From assembly GCA_044432725.1 (NCBI GenBank), contig JAWXUL010000006.1:69124-133123 (forward strand): a stretch of DNA of 64,000 bases, in the 5' to 3' direction. The DNA comes from JAWXUK01 sp044432725. GTDB taxonomy: Bacteria; Bacillota; Clostridia; Oscillospirales; Oscillospiraceae. This document shows, one piece after another, positions 1-8,013 of the stretch. The first letter of the stretch is position 1. The number at the start of each line of letters is the position of its first letter. The position numbers and the translations under genes were made by a program. The notes under the pieces are model-generated. The model was not told the origin of the DNA, made no database searches, and saw only the letters and a program-made list of their open reading frames with translations.

Positions 1-79
1 AGAATTAATGGGTGCATTTAGTATTATTTTCTATAATACACCCACCGAAGCAGTCTTTAAGGCGTTAGGTGTCGAGTAA
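1..79 (+). CDS. C-terminal fragment of an unknown protein
   Basis: An open frame enters from the left edge and stops at TAA 77-79; its last residues read FYNTPTEAVFKALGVE. The start lies outside the window. The tail loosely resembles the ends of some transposases, but too little is visible to assign a family. Confidence 0.3.
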   Translation, partial: ELMGAFSIIFYNTPTEAVFKALGVE

Positions 80-191
80 ATTCAATTGAAAAAATTGATA
101 ACTTCTTTGTTCAATAATGGTATTGCTATCCCTCCCCACATAGGGTAATATAGTCACTGCAAATACCCATTAATGAAAAAGGAGGCATACC

Positions 192-476
192 ATGAACAAT
201 TACACACTTATCGCTGATTTGTACTACCATATTGTTGAGGACATGAGCAATAAACCTAAAAAAAGAACAAACAAAGAAAATAGACTAATGTCTTATGAAA
301 CTGTCCAAACATTGGAAGCCCTGTTAAACGCAGAAGGGAAGGCAGTGTCACACAAACTGCTAGACCAATGGATGGACTTAGAAGTAGCAAGGAACGAAGA
401 ATCGTTCACCCTTGGCTGACCCACTGGAGCAAAGTTAATGAGGGAAATATTGGAAACGGACAGCACCTTGTCATAA
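192..476 (+). pseudogene. small hypothetical protein, possibly DUF6809-like, with an in-frame TGA
   Basis: A strong ribosome site (AAAGGAGG, 178-185) precedes ATG 192. The frame runs 75 codons to TGA 417-419 and then stays open in the same phase for 18 codons (PTGAKLMREILETDSTLS) to TAA 474-476. The joined tail, SFTLG-x-PTGAKLMREILE, looks like the conserved C-terminus of small Clostridia proteins that I recall as DUF6809, so the TGA looks like a nonsense mutation of a once longer gene. Function unknown. A terminator overlaps the 3' end. The family link is from memory and weak. Confidence 0.45.
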
Positions 477-500
477 GGTACTGTCCGTTATTTTTGCCAT
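455..500 (+). terminator. Rho-independent terminator
   Basis: AACGGACAG.ACCTT pairs with AAGGT.CTGTCCGTT around a short loop and is followed by TTATTTTT. It closes the small gene at 192. Confidence 0.75.
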
Positions 501-540
501 ACATTGCGTATATGCAGTGTGTGGTTTTTTTTACATATCT

Positions 541-1189
541 TTACAAAACTAAATTGAGGGAGTCGCTATTAACACCTAAATCGTTTAATTTGTCAAGCAA
601 GTCAACATTTTTAATTACCCAGTGTGTGGAGTTTAACTCGTTTCCTATAAAATCTAAGGCATTACTAGCATCTTGTATCATCTGCTGAGGCAAGTATGCT
701 GTAATTTTAGGTTTAAATGTAATCTCAATTGAGTTAATTTTGATATGCTTAACAAAGCCAATTCCTACTTTTGGTCAACATCGGCACGGCCTTGGTGTTT
801 ATTTTCATTAGCAAATATACAAGGAAAAGTTTTTAATTGATCAATTATTAGTTGCTGTACGGAAAAATTTTCGATTTCATTATAAGGGCTTCCACTATGC
901 TTGATGAATCTTCGATGAATCTTCTTAGTGGGATTGGAAATTTTGCTGTTTCGTCTAATTTGATAGAATTACTAACGAACAAAATATAATAATTCCTACA
1001 TAAATTAGAAGACCCCCATGGTACAGCGAATTTGCTGTCTGGAGTACTGATGTTGTAAGTTACAGTGCTGAAATTGTTTTGAGTATTAATATTCGCTGTT
1101 TCAATTTGTTTGGCAAAAATATTCTTTTCACCAGTTTGATTTACGACATCCACATCTCTGCTGAGTTCTTCTTTGTTCTCTTTTTCCAC
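541..1189 (-). pseudogene. hypothetical protein with NQTGEKN motif, frameshifted
   Basis: GTG 1189-1187 follows a GGAGGA ribosome site. The N-terminus carries VVNQTGEKNIFAKQ. The first frame stops at 848, but coding resumes in other phases: SGSPYNEIENFSVQQLIIDQ, then VGIGFVKHIKINSIEITFKP, ending SLNLVL at 541. Two one-base losses in A-runs (about 910 and 775) explain the phase changes. Restored, the product would be about 215 aa. I do not recognise a function. The same NQTGEKN motif ends the protein encoded just upstream, so the two probably worked together. Confidence 0.6.
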
Positions 1190-1202
1190 GGTGTTCCTCC
1201 AT

Positions 1203-2155
1203 TTATAAATTTAATACACCCACATTATTGATTACATAATTTTTTTCACCTGTCTGATTCAACACAAAGCAATTGTTATTAATTTGTGTTGAGTTATTTG
1301 GGTTATCCGAGTTATCGTATGACTCTTCTTTTGTAGAGTTGTTCTTATTAGTACTATTTTTTGATTCATTTTGCATTAAATCGCTCGCTATCGTGGTTTG
1401 GTGCTGCTCTAGTGGAGGTGTCTTTTCCATCGCACTAATAACATCTACAGTTTTATTACAGGTTTTCAACAAATCCAGTTGTATATCTCTGATACTTTCC
1501 CCTAAGTTTCCTTTATACAAACGAGGAGGTCCACCTCTTTTATTTGAATAAGTTTTCACACTTGGCCATAAAACAGAGTAAGTTTCAGCACCATCTACAT
1601 TGTCTACTTGTAGGGCGTAGTGCCATACACCTAATAAAATGCTGCAAAATTAAAGGTGACCATTTTCTTAATGTCTTCTTTTTTTACTGTCTGCCCATCT
1701 CTTTCAATATAGAATTCTTGTGAATCTAGGATTGTTTCATCTCTTTCTATCAAATCTAAAAGTTCTTTCACTAAATCAGTGCATTTTTCTTCAAAATCGA
1801 GCGATAAAGAAACAAATGACTCCATGCTATTTAACATTTTTTCATAGTTCTCTTTCAAATTTTTTGTAAACTTTCGTTTTGTGTCATCTTCTAAAAAAGG
1901 AAAGAACACACTTTTTGCATTTTTAAATGTTTTGTAACTATTTATAGCTGTTCCAAATGAACTTGAATTTTGTTTATCAAATCCACACCAAGTGGGTTGC
2001 AAAATTTGTATAAGACGTACCATTACATCACTCTCAGATAATTTATCTGTTTCTCCACAGGCAGGTTTTCTAGGTTGCGTTCTAAATTTTCTAGCCTTTA
2101 AAACTAATCCAAAAAATACACCGCCAGTAAGCCTATATTTTAGATTTTTTTTCAT
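1203..2155 (-). pseudogene. hypothetical protein ending in NQTGEKN motif, frameshifted
   Basis: The first part (ATG 2155, 174 codons, stop 1631) and a second part in another phase (LLGVWHYALQVDNVDGAETY, then the stretch ending at 1203) join into one protein of about 310 aa if one base is removed near 1640. The N-terminal half is helical and charged. The middle has the LLGVWHY signature I recall from uncharacterised Clostridia proteins. The end is an Asn/Ser-rich linker followed by VLNQTGEKNYVINN. The downstream gene starts 14 bp after its stop, so they form an operon. Function not recognised. Confidence 0.6.
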
Positions 2156-2590
2156 AAATCACCTTTATTCATTAACTAATTCAATGCATATTTACTTTTT
2201 TTATTAACTCAAATAAGCCTAATAACCAAAAAAGCCATTGACGAATAACTCTATTAAGTTCATTCTGAGTACAGAACAGAGAGGAATTCATCGAGATTGT
2301 ATCCCTTTAGACAGTATACCACATTTTAACTAGGGGTGCAACACTATTTGAGACTGATTTCATCTTGTTCTGTGTAAAAGGGCTTTTGCCCACTAATTAA
2401 TGTCTTGTCGGGGGCCCCCGAAAAGGTGGAAATACGAAAAAGAATCCAGCAGAAATTCTGCAATTGCGATCTTTAACTGTATTCATCTGCTTTTTCATGC
2501 CCTTTTATGTATTTAAGTCGGTGAATTTGTTTTTCGTCGGCATCTTTTTTTGTTTTTCCGCCTTTCAAAGCAAGCAGAAAGAGGAAAAAT
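2156..2590. other. non-coding junction region at the left side of the prophage
   Basis: No convincing gene is visible. It should hold the promoter of the minus-strand pair and that of the sigma-like gene. A perfect 14-bp palindrome TCGGGGGCCCCCGA lies at 2408-2421, and a small AAAGGGC-TTTT-GCCC hairpin near 2380-2395. An attachment site may lie here, but no direct repeat with the recombinase side was found by eye. Confidence 0.4.
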
Positions 2591-3109
2591 ATGAAACAAA
2601 ACGAAAAAAATAATGGAGAAAACAAGATTTTTATTAAGCAAATAAAAAAATGGGTAGTTGTTGATAGTGACTTTTTTGAGGCTTACATGAAGGATACTAA
2701 TAACTATCGCTACAGAGAGCAGTATCATGGTAGATGCAAGTGTCCAAAAGGTGAATTTTGGCGTTGTGACACCGAATGTTATACTTGTAAACACCGCATA
2801 ACTGGCAAGGAACTCTCTCTTGATTACGAATTTGAGAATTCTGAGGGAGATTCTTTCTCATTACTTAATTCATTGGTGGATGAAAAAGCAGATTTACAAA
2901 CAATTATTGAAAATACAGAATTATTAGAAAAATTAACGGAGGAATTAGAAAAACTCAATAAAAGACAATGAGCAGTCTGGGAACAAAAAATGTCAGACCA
3001 TACACTTCGTGAAATTGCAACAACTATTGGTATCAGCAAAAGTACAGCAGGAACTGATTATGAAAAAGCAATCGATTATTTAAAAAAGGCATTAAAGGTG
3101 TATCGGTGA
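2591..3109 (+). pseudogene. phage sigma-70-like factor, interrupted by an in-frame TGA
   Basis: The N-terminal part has the Cys cluster RCDTECYTCKHRITG followed by LSLDYEFE, typical of small sigma-like proteins of Clostridia prophages. TGA 2969-2971 follows KLNKRQ. In the same phase AVWEQKMSDHTLREIATTIG and ISKSTAGTDYEKAIDYL form the region-4-like helix-turn-helix, ending at TGA 3107-3109. Intact length would be 172 aa. Without readthrough, the product lacks its DNA-binding domain. Such factors are thought to drive phage promoters; the repeated CTGGACAAA boxes begin only 26 bp downstream. Confidence 0.7.
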
Positions 3110-3134
3110 AATTTTAAGAAGACTATTTATGAAA

Positions 3135-3174
3135 CTGTACAAAAGCCACAGTTCCCCCATTAGAAAGTAGAGGA
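3135..3174 (+). promoter_or_regulatory. CTGGACAAA/CCCC-GGGG box, copy 1 (diverged)
   Basis: CTGTACAAAA, a spacer, CCCCCATTAGAAAGTAGAGG. First of three boxes about 80-95 bp apart ahead of the early operon. Confidence 0.5.
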
Positions 3175-3217
3175 AGAAATTTTTTCTTTTGGGGGAATGG
3201 TAATATTTCAAAAATCA

Positions 3218-3260
3218 CTGGACAAAACCATAATCTACCCCCGTTTAGATAGTAGGGGTA
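3218..3260 (+). promoter_or_regulatory. CTGGACAAA/CCCC-GGGG box, copy 2
   Basis: CTGGACAAAA followed about 10 bp later by CTACCCCCGTTTAGATAG and TAGGGGTA; the CCCC and GGGG halves can pair. Same architecture as copies 1, 3 and the one at 37011. Confidence 0.6.
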
Positions 3261-3309
3261 CTTCATGGTAAGGACTGCAGAGAATTTTTGAAAATATTTT
3301 CTCAAATGG

Positions 3310-3352
3310 CTGGACAAAGTCACATTTCATCCCCATTTATAAAGTAGGGGTA
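3310..3352 (+). promoter_or_regulatory. CTGGACAAA/CCCC-GGGG box, copy 3
   Basis: CTGGACAAAG, then TCCCCATTTATAAAG and TAGGGGTA, 28 bp before the ATG at 3380. Likely a binding or promoter site for a phage regulator, possibly the sigma-like factor; this role is inferred. Confidence 0.6.
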
Positions 3353-3379
3353 ACAGAACCCCTGAGAGGAGGTGACAAT

Positions 3380-3583
3380 ATGTATCAACAAACCGCAAGC
3401 TATCATGAAGAACTGGTCGGCACTTTAAATGCTATTAGCATCGTGGCAACAAGACTGGCCAAAAACCTCTTAGCACTCGACAGTCAGCAATCACAACCAC
3501 CTCAGCAACACTGCCGTTGTAGTCAGTGTCAAAACTTAATCGAAAGGAGAAAAATCTATGACTCAGCAAGAAATACTACTTAG
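3380..3583 (+). CDS. small phage protein with CxCxxC
   Basis: 67 aa, ATG after GAGAGGAGGTGACAAT. A short helical N-terminus (AISIVATRLAKNLLAL) is followed by a Gln/Pro stretch and HCRCSQCQ, which could bind a metal. It overlaps the next gene by 26 bp, so the two are probably translationally coupled. First gene of the early operon behind three regulatory boxes. Function unknown. Confidence 0.6.
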   Translation: MYQQTASYHEELVGTLNAISIVATRLAKNLLALDSQQSQPPQQHCRCSQCQNLIERRKIYDSARNTT

Positions 3584-3884
3584 TGTGATGGAGAAATTAC
3601 AGGCATTGATGGAAAGCACACAACTATTAGTAAATTTTCTAGATTCCCAGACAAGTCCGCCCCTTGAACCCGCAGAACAAAAGAACCCGCCACATTCAGA
3701 AGAAGGCGAGTCACCTACGTCTGTCACCTTTGAACAACTCCGTGGAGCAATGGCTGGCAAGAGCCAACAAGGGAAAAAGGCAGAGGTGAAAGCCTTGCTT
3801 ACCAAATATGGTGTGGAAAAACTGTCAGATCTTCCTATGGAAGCCTATTCAAAAGTGATGGCTGAAGTGGAGGCTCTCGAATGA
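3558..3884 (+). CDS. conserved phage protein (rrp5-like annotation in Clostridia prophages)
   Basis: 108 aa. ATG 3558 follows AAAGGAG. The N-terminus is a helix, the middle is Pro/Glu-rich, and the C-terminal domain from VTFEQLRGAMAGKSQQGKKA through ALLTKYGVEKLSDLPMEAY is the part conserved in many Clostridia phages, often mislabelled as rRNA biogenesis protein rrp5. Its stop overlaps the start of the DUF2800 gene (ATGA at 3881). A role near recombination or replication is inferred only from its neighbours. Confidence 0.65.
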   Translation: MTQQEILLSVMEKLQALMESTQLLVNFLDSQTSPPLEPAEQKNPPHSEEGESPTSVTFEQLRGAMAGKSQQGKKAEVKALLTKYGVEKLSDLPMEAYSKVMAEVEALE

Positions 3885-5021
3885 CACACGCCACACTCCC
3901 CCCTAGTAGTTCTGAACGTTGGTTGAACTGCACTCCATCTGTACGATTTGAGTCCCTATTCCACAGTGGCATTAACATTGCAGCTGCTGAGGGCACAGCT
4001 GCTCATAATCTAGCCGAGCACAAATTGAGAAAGGCACTTGGAATGGTGTCCAAACGTCCTATGTCAGAGTTTGACTGTCGTGAAATGGAAGAATATACGG
4101 ATGAATACGTGTCCTACATTATGGAAAAACTGGAAATTCTCAAGCAAACAAAGAAAGATGTTCTCGTTTTAATCGAGGAACGTCTGGATATTTCAGCTTA
4201 TGTTCCGTTTTGTTATGGTACAGGAGATTGCTTGCTCATAGCTGATGGTGTTATAAATGTCATTGACCTGAAATATGGTCGTGGCGTGTTGGTAGATGCA
4301 GAACACAACTCTCAGATGATGCTTTATGCTCTCGGTGCTTTGGAAACTTACGATATGCTTTACAGTATTGAGGAAGTGACCATGACCATCTACCAACCTC
4401 GGAAAAACAACATCAGTTCATGGACAATCACCACAAATGAACTACGGCACTGGGCAGAAAATGAAGTTAAACCAAAGGCCGCACTTGCTATTGAGGGTGA
4501 GGGAGACTATTGCACTGGAAAGTGGTGTTTTTATTGCAAGGCGGCCCCAAAATGTCGTGCCAGAGCAGAGGAAAACCTGAAACTAGCACAGTTGGAGTTT
4601 AAGCCACCTCCTCTTCTCACAGATGCTGAAATAGAAGAAATAATGCCTCTATTGCCTGCCCTGCAAAAATGGGCAAGCGACCTCTCTACCTACGCAAATT
4701 CTGCTGCTATTAACCAAGGCAAGGAGTGGCATGGTTTTAAGTTGGTGGAAGGTCGGAGTGTTCGTAAATACTCTGATGAACAATCTGTCATTAACACTGC
4801 AAAGGAAAATGGCTATCACGATATTTTCAAAGAGAGCCTGATTTCCTTGACGGAAATGGAAAAAGCTTATGGGTAAGCAGCAATTCACTGAAATTCTTGG
4901 TGATTTGATAATCAAACCCAAAGGTAAACTGACCCTTGTCCCCAATAGTGACAAAAGACAAGAAATTATAGTAAACAATGCAAAAAAAGATTTTATGGAG
5001 GTACAAAATAATGAATCTTAA
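3881..5021 (+). pseudogene. DUF2800 phage nuclease-like protein, frameshifted near its 3' end
   Basis: The frame from ATG 3881 gives 331 aa with hallmarks of DUF2800: HATLPPSSSERWLNCTPSVR, a RecB-like core (GTGDCLLIADGVINVIDLKYG), and a Cys cluster (CTGKWCFYCKAAPKCRARAE) that may hold an Fe-S centre. It stops at 4876 after MEKAYG. The next frame encodes the missing tail, GKQQFTEILGDLIIKPKGKL, ending at TAA 5019-5021. A one-base insertion near 4868 explains this. DUF2800 proteins are Cas4/RecB-like and sit beside the single-strand binding protein and polymerase in phage replication modules. Loss of the tail may or may not inactivate it. Confidence 0.8.
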
Positions 5022-5568
5022 TACAAAAGTTGTAACAGGCCCCAACACTAGAATTGTTTTCCCTCACCTTTTTGATAAAAATCCTATGAATGACAACTAT
5101 GGTGCGAAATTTATCTTCTCTAAAAAAGATAAAACTGGAATTGAAATGCTTAAGAATGGAATATTAGCAGCTTATCAGCAAGGAGCTACTAAACTAAAAG
5201 GAAATGGTAACAGTATTCCACCACTTGAGACTTTGCGTAGTGTGTTGAGAGACGGGGATCTGGAGAAACCAGACGACCCACTTTATGCGAATTGCTACTT
5301 CCTGAATGCAAATTCCACCATTCCGCCTGGTATTGTGGACGCAAATTGCAACCCTATTCTGGATCGTACGCAAGTTTACTCTGGTTGCTATGGACGTGTG
5401 AGCCTTAGTTTTTTCGCCTACTCCACAGCTGGAGCGAAAGGCATCGCTGCTGGACTTAATCATGTACAAATCCTCCGTGATGGTGAACCTCTTGGTGGTA
5501 GATCCACTGCTGCCTCCGATTTCTCTGGCTTGACTAACACCTGTGATGAAGATGATTTTCTTTCTTAA
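5011..5568 (+). CDS. DUF2815 (Enc34-type) ssDNA-binding protein
   Basis: 185 aa. ATG 5011 is chosen because TATGGAGG lies 10 bp upstream and the family starts MNLNTKVVTGPNTR; an upstream ATG at 4978 lacks a ribosome site. Conserved features are NTRIVFPHLF, NDNYGAKFIFSK and the C-terminal GLNHVQILRDGEPLGGRS followed by an acidic tail (DEDDFLS), as in OB-fold single-strand binding proteins. The start overlaps the end of the DUF2800 reading frame. Likely coats DNA during phage replication together with the downstream polymerase. Confidence 0.85.
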   Translation: MNLNTKVVTGPNTRIVFPHLFDKNPMNDNYGAKFIFSKKDKTGIEMLKNGILAAYQQGATKLKGNGNSIPPLETLRSVLRDGDLEKPDDPLYANCYFLNANSTIPPGIVDANCNPILDRTQVYSGCYGRVSLSFFAYSTAGAKGIAAGLNHVQILRDGEPLGGRSTAASDFSGLTNTCDEDDFLS

Positions 5569-5646
5569 TTTTTAATTTTATCTGACGCAACACTCTGATG
5601 GGTGGTGGACTTCGGTTTGCCGCCCATCTTCTGAAAGGAACTGTAT

Positions 5647-7575
5647 ATGAAAAAAATATCCATAGATATCGAAACTATCTCAGCTATAGATCTAAAATTC
5701 AGTGGCGTTTACCGCTATGCCGAGGACGATTCCTTTGAAATTCTGCTGTTTGCCTATTCTGTGGACGAGGGCGAGGTTTATCTGATAGACCTCGCCCATG
5801 GGGAGAAAATCCCCGTAGACATCATCAAAGCCTTATCGGATAACTCAGTAGAAAAATGGGCATTCAATGCTCAATTTGAACGTGTGTGTCTGTCAAACCA
5901 CTTAGGACAATGGTTGTCCCCAAAAGGGTGGCACTGTTCCATGGTTTGGTCGGCTACTTTGGGTTTGCCTCTGTCCTTAGATTCGGTAGGGGCAGTCCTT
6001 GGTTTAGACAAGCAAAAATTCTCCACAGGAAAGGCACTCATCAATTATTTCTGTAAACCCTGTTCTCCCACCAAAACCAATGGAGGAAGAATACGCAATC
6101 TACCACAACATGACACAGTAAAGTGGCAACAGTTTAAAGATTATAACGTCCGTGATGTCGAAACAGAGCAAGAAGTCCAGAGAAAACTGGAAAAATTCCC
6201 CGCTCCCCCAGAGATTTGGGCGGAATACTGGCTCGACCAACAAATCAATGACCTCGGCATTGCCATCGACCAAGAGTTTGTCAGGCAAGCCATCGCAACC
6301 CATGAGCAATGTAAAACACAGCTGACAGCAAGAATGGTAGAACTAACAGGACTAGAAAATCCAAATTCTATTCAGCAACTCTCTGGATGGCTGAATGAAA
6401 ATGGCCTGGAAATGACCAGTTTAGATAAAAAATCTGTGGAACAGGCGCTGAAAATGGCAGAACCTCTTATTGCCGAAGTCCTGCGTTTACGCCAACAATT
6501 ATCAAAGTCCTCTGTGAAGAAATACACGGCAATGGAGAATTGTGTGTGCAAAGATAGTCGCGCACATGGGATGTTTCAGTTTTATGGAGCGAATCGTACA
6601 GGGCGATGGGCTGGCAGACTGGTGCAGTTACAAAATCTGGCTCAAAACCACATGACAGACCTATGTGAGTCCCGCTCCCTTGTGAGAACAGGTGATTTTG
6701 AAAGTGTGTCGATGCTTTATGATAATATCCCAGTGACCTTATCAGAACTCATACGCACAGCCTTTGTGCCTAGAGATGGGAGTACCTTTCTAGTAGCAGA
6801 CTTCTCCGCCATTGAAGCAAGAGTCATCGCATGGCTCGCAGGTGAGAATTGGCGAATGAAAGTCTTTGCTGAGGGTGGAGACATCTATTGTGCTTCGGCA
6901 AGCCAGATGTTTAATGTCCCAGTGGAGAAGCATGGGCAAAACAGCCACCTCCGACAAAAAGGGAAGCAGGCGGAACTTGCCTGTGGCTATGGTGGCTCCA
7001 TTGGAGCATTGGAGTCTATGGGGGCCTTGGACTACGGCATGAAAGAAGAGGAACTCCAACCTCTCGTCTACGCATGGAGAGATGCAAACCCCAATATCAC
7101 CAAACTGTGGTGGGACGTGGACAAAGCTGCTAAGGACTGTGTGAAACTGCGAGCCACTACCCAAACCCACGGCATTAAGTTCTCCTATAAAAGCGGCTTT
7201 ATGTTCATCACCCTGCCCTCTGGCAGAAAACTGGCTTATGTCAGACCCAGAATCGGTGAGAATAAGTTCGGTGGGGAGTGTGTCACTTATGAAGGCGTGG
7301 GCGAAAACAAGAAATGGCTCCGTCTGGATAGTTATGGTCCCAAGTTCGTGGAGAATATTGTTCAAGCCATCGCCCGTGACCTTTTGATGTATGCCATTGG
7401 CAATCTATCCCACTGTCGCATTGTGGCTCACGTCCATGATGAAATCATTATTGAATCAGAAGACGGCATCACCCTTGATATGGTCTGCCAGAAGATGGGG
7501 GATCAACCACCTTGGGCGAAAGGTCTACTCTTAGGGGCTGACGGCTATGAATGTTTATTTTACAAGAAAGATTGA
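5647..7575 (+). CDS. phage family A DNA polymerase with 3'-5' exonuclease domain
   Basis: 642 aa, intact. The N-terminal exonuclease begins with SIDIET (D7, E9). Palm motifs: motif A VADFSAIEARVIAW (about 384-397), motif B RQKGKQAELACGYGG (about 436-450) and motif C HVHDEIIIE (about 595-603). Length and order fit the phage PolA-like replicases of Clostridia siphoviruses. It lies 78 bp after DUF2815 and 9 bp before the next gene. One of the few long prophage genes without an insertion or frameshift. Confidence 0.9.
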   Translation: MKKISIDIETISAIDLKFSGVYRYAEDDSFEILLFAYSVDEGEVYLIDLAHGEKIPVDIIKALSDNSVEKWAFNAQFERVCLSNHLGQWLSPKGWHCSMVWSATLGLPLSLDSVGAVLGLDKQKFSTGKALINYFCKPCSPTKTNGGRIRNLPQHDTVKWQQFKDYNVRDVETEQEVQRKLEKFPAPPEIWAEYWLDQQINDLGIAIDQEFVRQAIATHEQCKTQLTARMVELTGLENPNSIQQLSGWLNENGLEMTSLDKKSVEQALKMAEPLIAEVLRLRQQLSKSSVKKYTAMENCVCKDSRAHGMFQFYGANRTGRWAGRLVQLQNLAQNHMTDLCESRSLVRTGDFESVSMLYDNIPVTLSELIRTAFVPRDGSTFLVADFSAIEARVIAWLAGENWRMKVFAEGGDIYCASASQMFNVPVEKHGQNSHLRQKGKQAELACGYGGSIGALESMGALDYGMKEEELQPLVYAWRDANPNITKLWWDVDKAAKDCVKLRATTQTHGIKFSYKSGFMFITLPSGRKLAYVRPRIGENKFGGECVTYEGVGENKKWLRLDSYGPKFVENIVQAIARDLLMYAIGNLSHCRIVAHVHDEIIIESEDGITLDMVCQKMGDQPPWAKGLLLGADGYECLFYKKD

Positions 7576-7584
7576 GGTGCTTAC

Positions 7585-8001
7585 ATGAAAATTGTTTATA
7601 TCTGCAGTCCCTTCCGAGGGGACACTGTAAGCAACATCACAAATGCCCAGCAGCCCAGGCTGTCCTCTCTTGCCCCTTCGGGGCAATTCACCTTAAGATA
7701 CAGTCGATTTGCTGTGGAGCAAGGGGTTCTTCCAATCGCACCCCACTTGCTCTTTCCACAGTTTATGGACAAGGTGAATTTTTGCGAAGCAAAAAGAGAG
7801 GGTGCCCTGGGGCATGATGATAACCCTGATGAACGGAATCAGGCAATGGAGTTCAACCAGACACTTCTACATCTCTGTCAGGAGGTATGGGTCTTTGGCA
7901 ATTCTAACACCATGGGCATGGCTTTCGCGATTGCCTTTGCGAAGAAAGCTGGCATTTTCCTAAAATACTTTGATGAAAATTGTCAGGAAATAAAAAAATA
8001 A
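7585..8001 (+). CDS. nucleoside deoxyribosyltransferase-like protein carrying two insertion elements
   Basis: Frame of 138 aa. The fold signature is VYICSPFRGDTV near the N-terminus, RYSRFAVEQGVLPIAPHLLF in the middle and EVWVFGNSNTMGMAFAI near the C-terminus, as in DUF4406/DUF7768 proteins acting on nucleosides. Two 15-codon insertions break the family pattern: QPRLSSLAPSGQFTL between NITNA and RYSRF, and KVNFCEAKREGALG after FPQFMD. Both are element copies in opposite orientation and both keep the frame. Without them the protein would be about 108 aa, the usual size. The first copy sits in the helix that normally carries ERARRY. Activity with the insertions is unknown. Confidence 0.75.
   Translation: MKIVYICSPFRGDTVSNITNAQQPRLSSLAPSGQFTLRYSRFAVEQGVLPIAPHLLFPQFMDKVNFCEAKREGALGHDDNPDERNQAMEFNQTLLHLCQEVWVFGNSNTMGMAFAIAFAKKAGIFLKYFDENCQEIKK
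7651..7695 (+). repeat. two-hairpin element, forward, 45-bp insertion
   Basis: Starts CAGCCCAGGCTG; second hairpin TTGCCCC-TTC-GGGGCAA; ends TTCACCTTA. Adds 15 codons in frame to the deoxyribosyltransferase-like gene. Confidence 0.9.
7771..7815 (-). repeat. two-hairpin element, reverse, 45-bp insertion
   Basis: Starts AAGGTGAA; hairpin TTTTTGC-GAA-GCAAAAA; ends GTGCCC-TG-GGGCAT. Second copy in the same gene, in frame. Flanked on the left by GGAC. Confidence 0.9.
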
Positions 8002-8013
8002 GGAGGTCACTTT

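Noticed and set aside
192..3109. TGA reassigned to an amino acid
   Set aside because: TGA ends many intact genes (e.g. 3884, 7575, 13204, 23024) and is absent inside the long intact ORFs.
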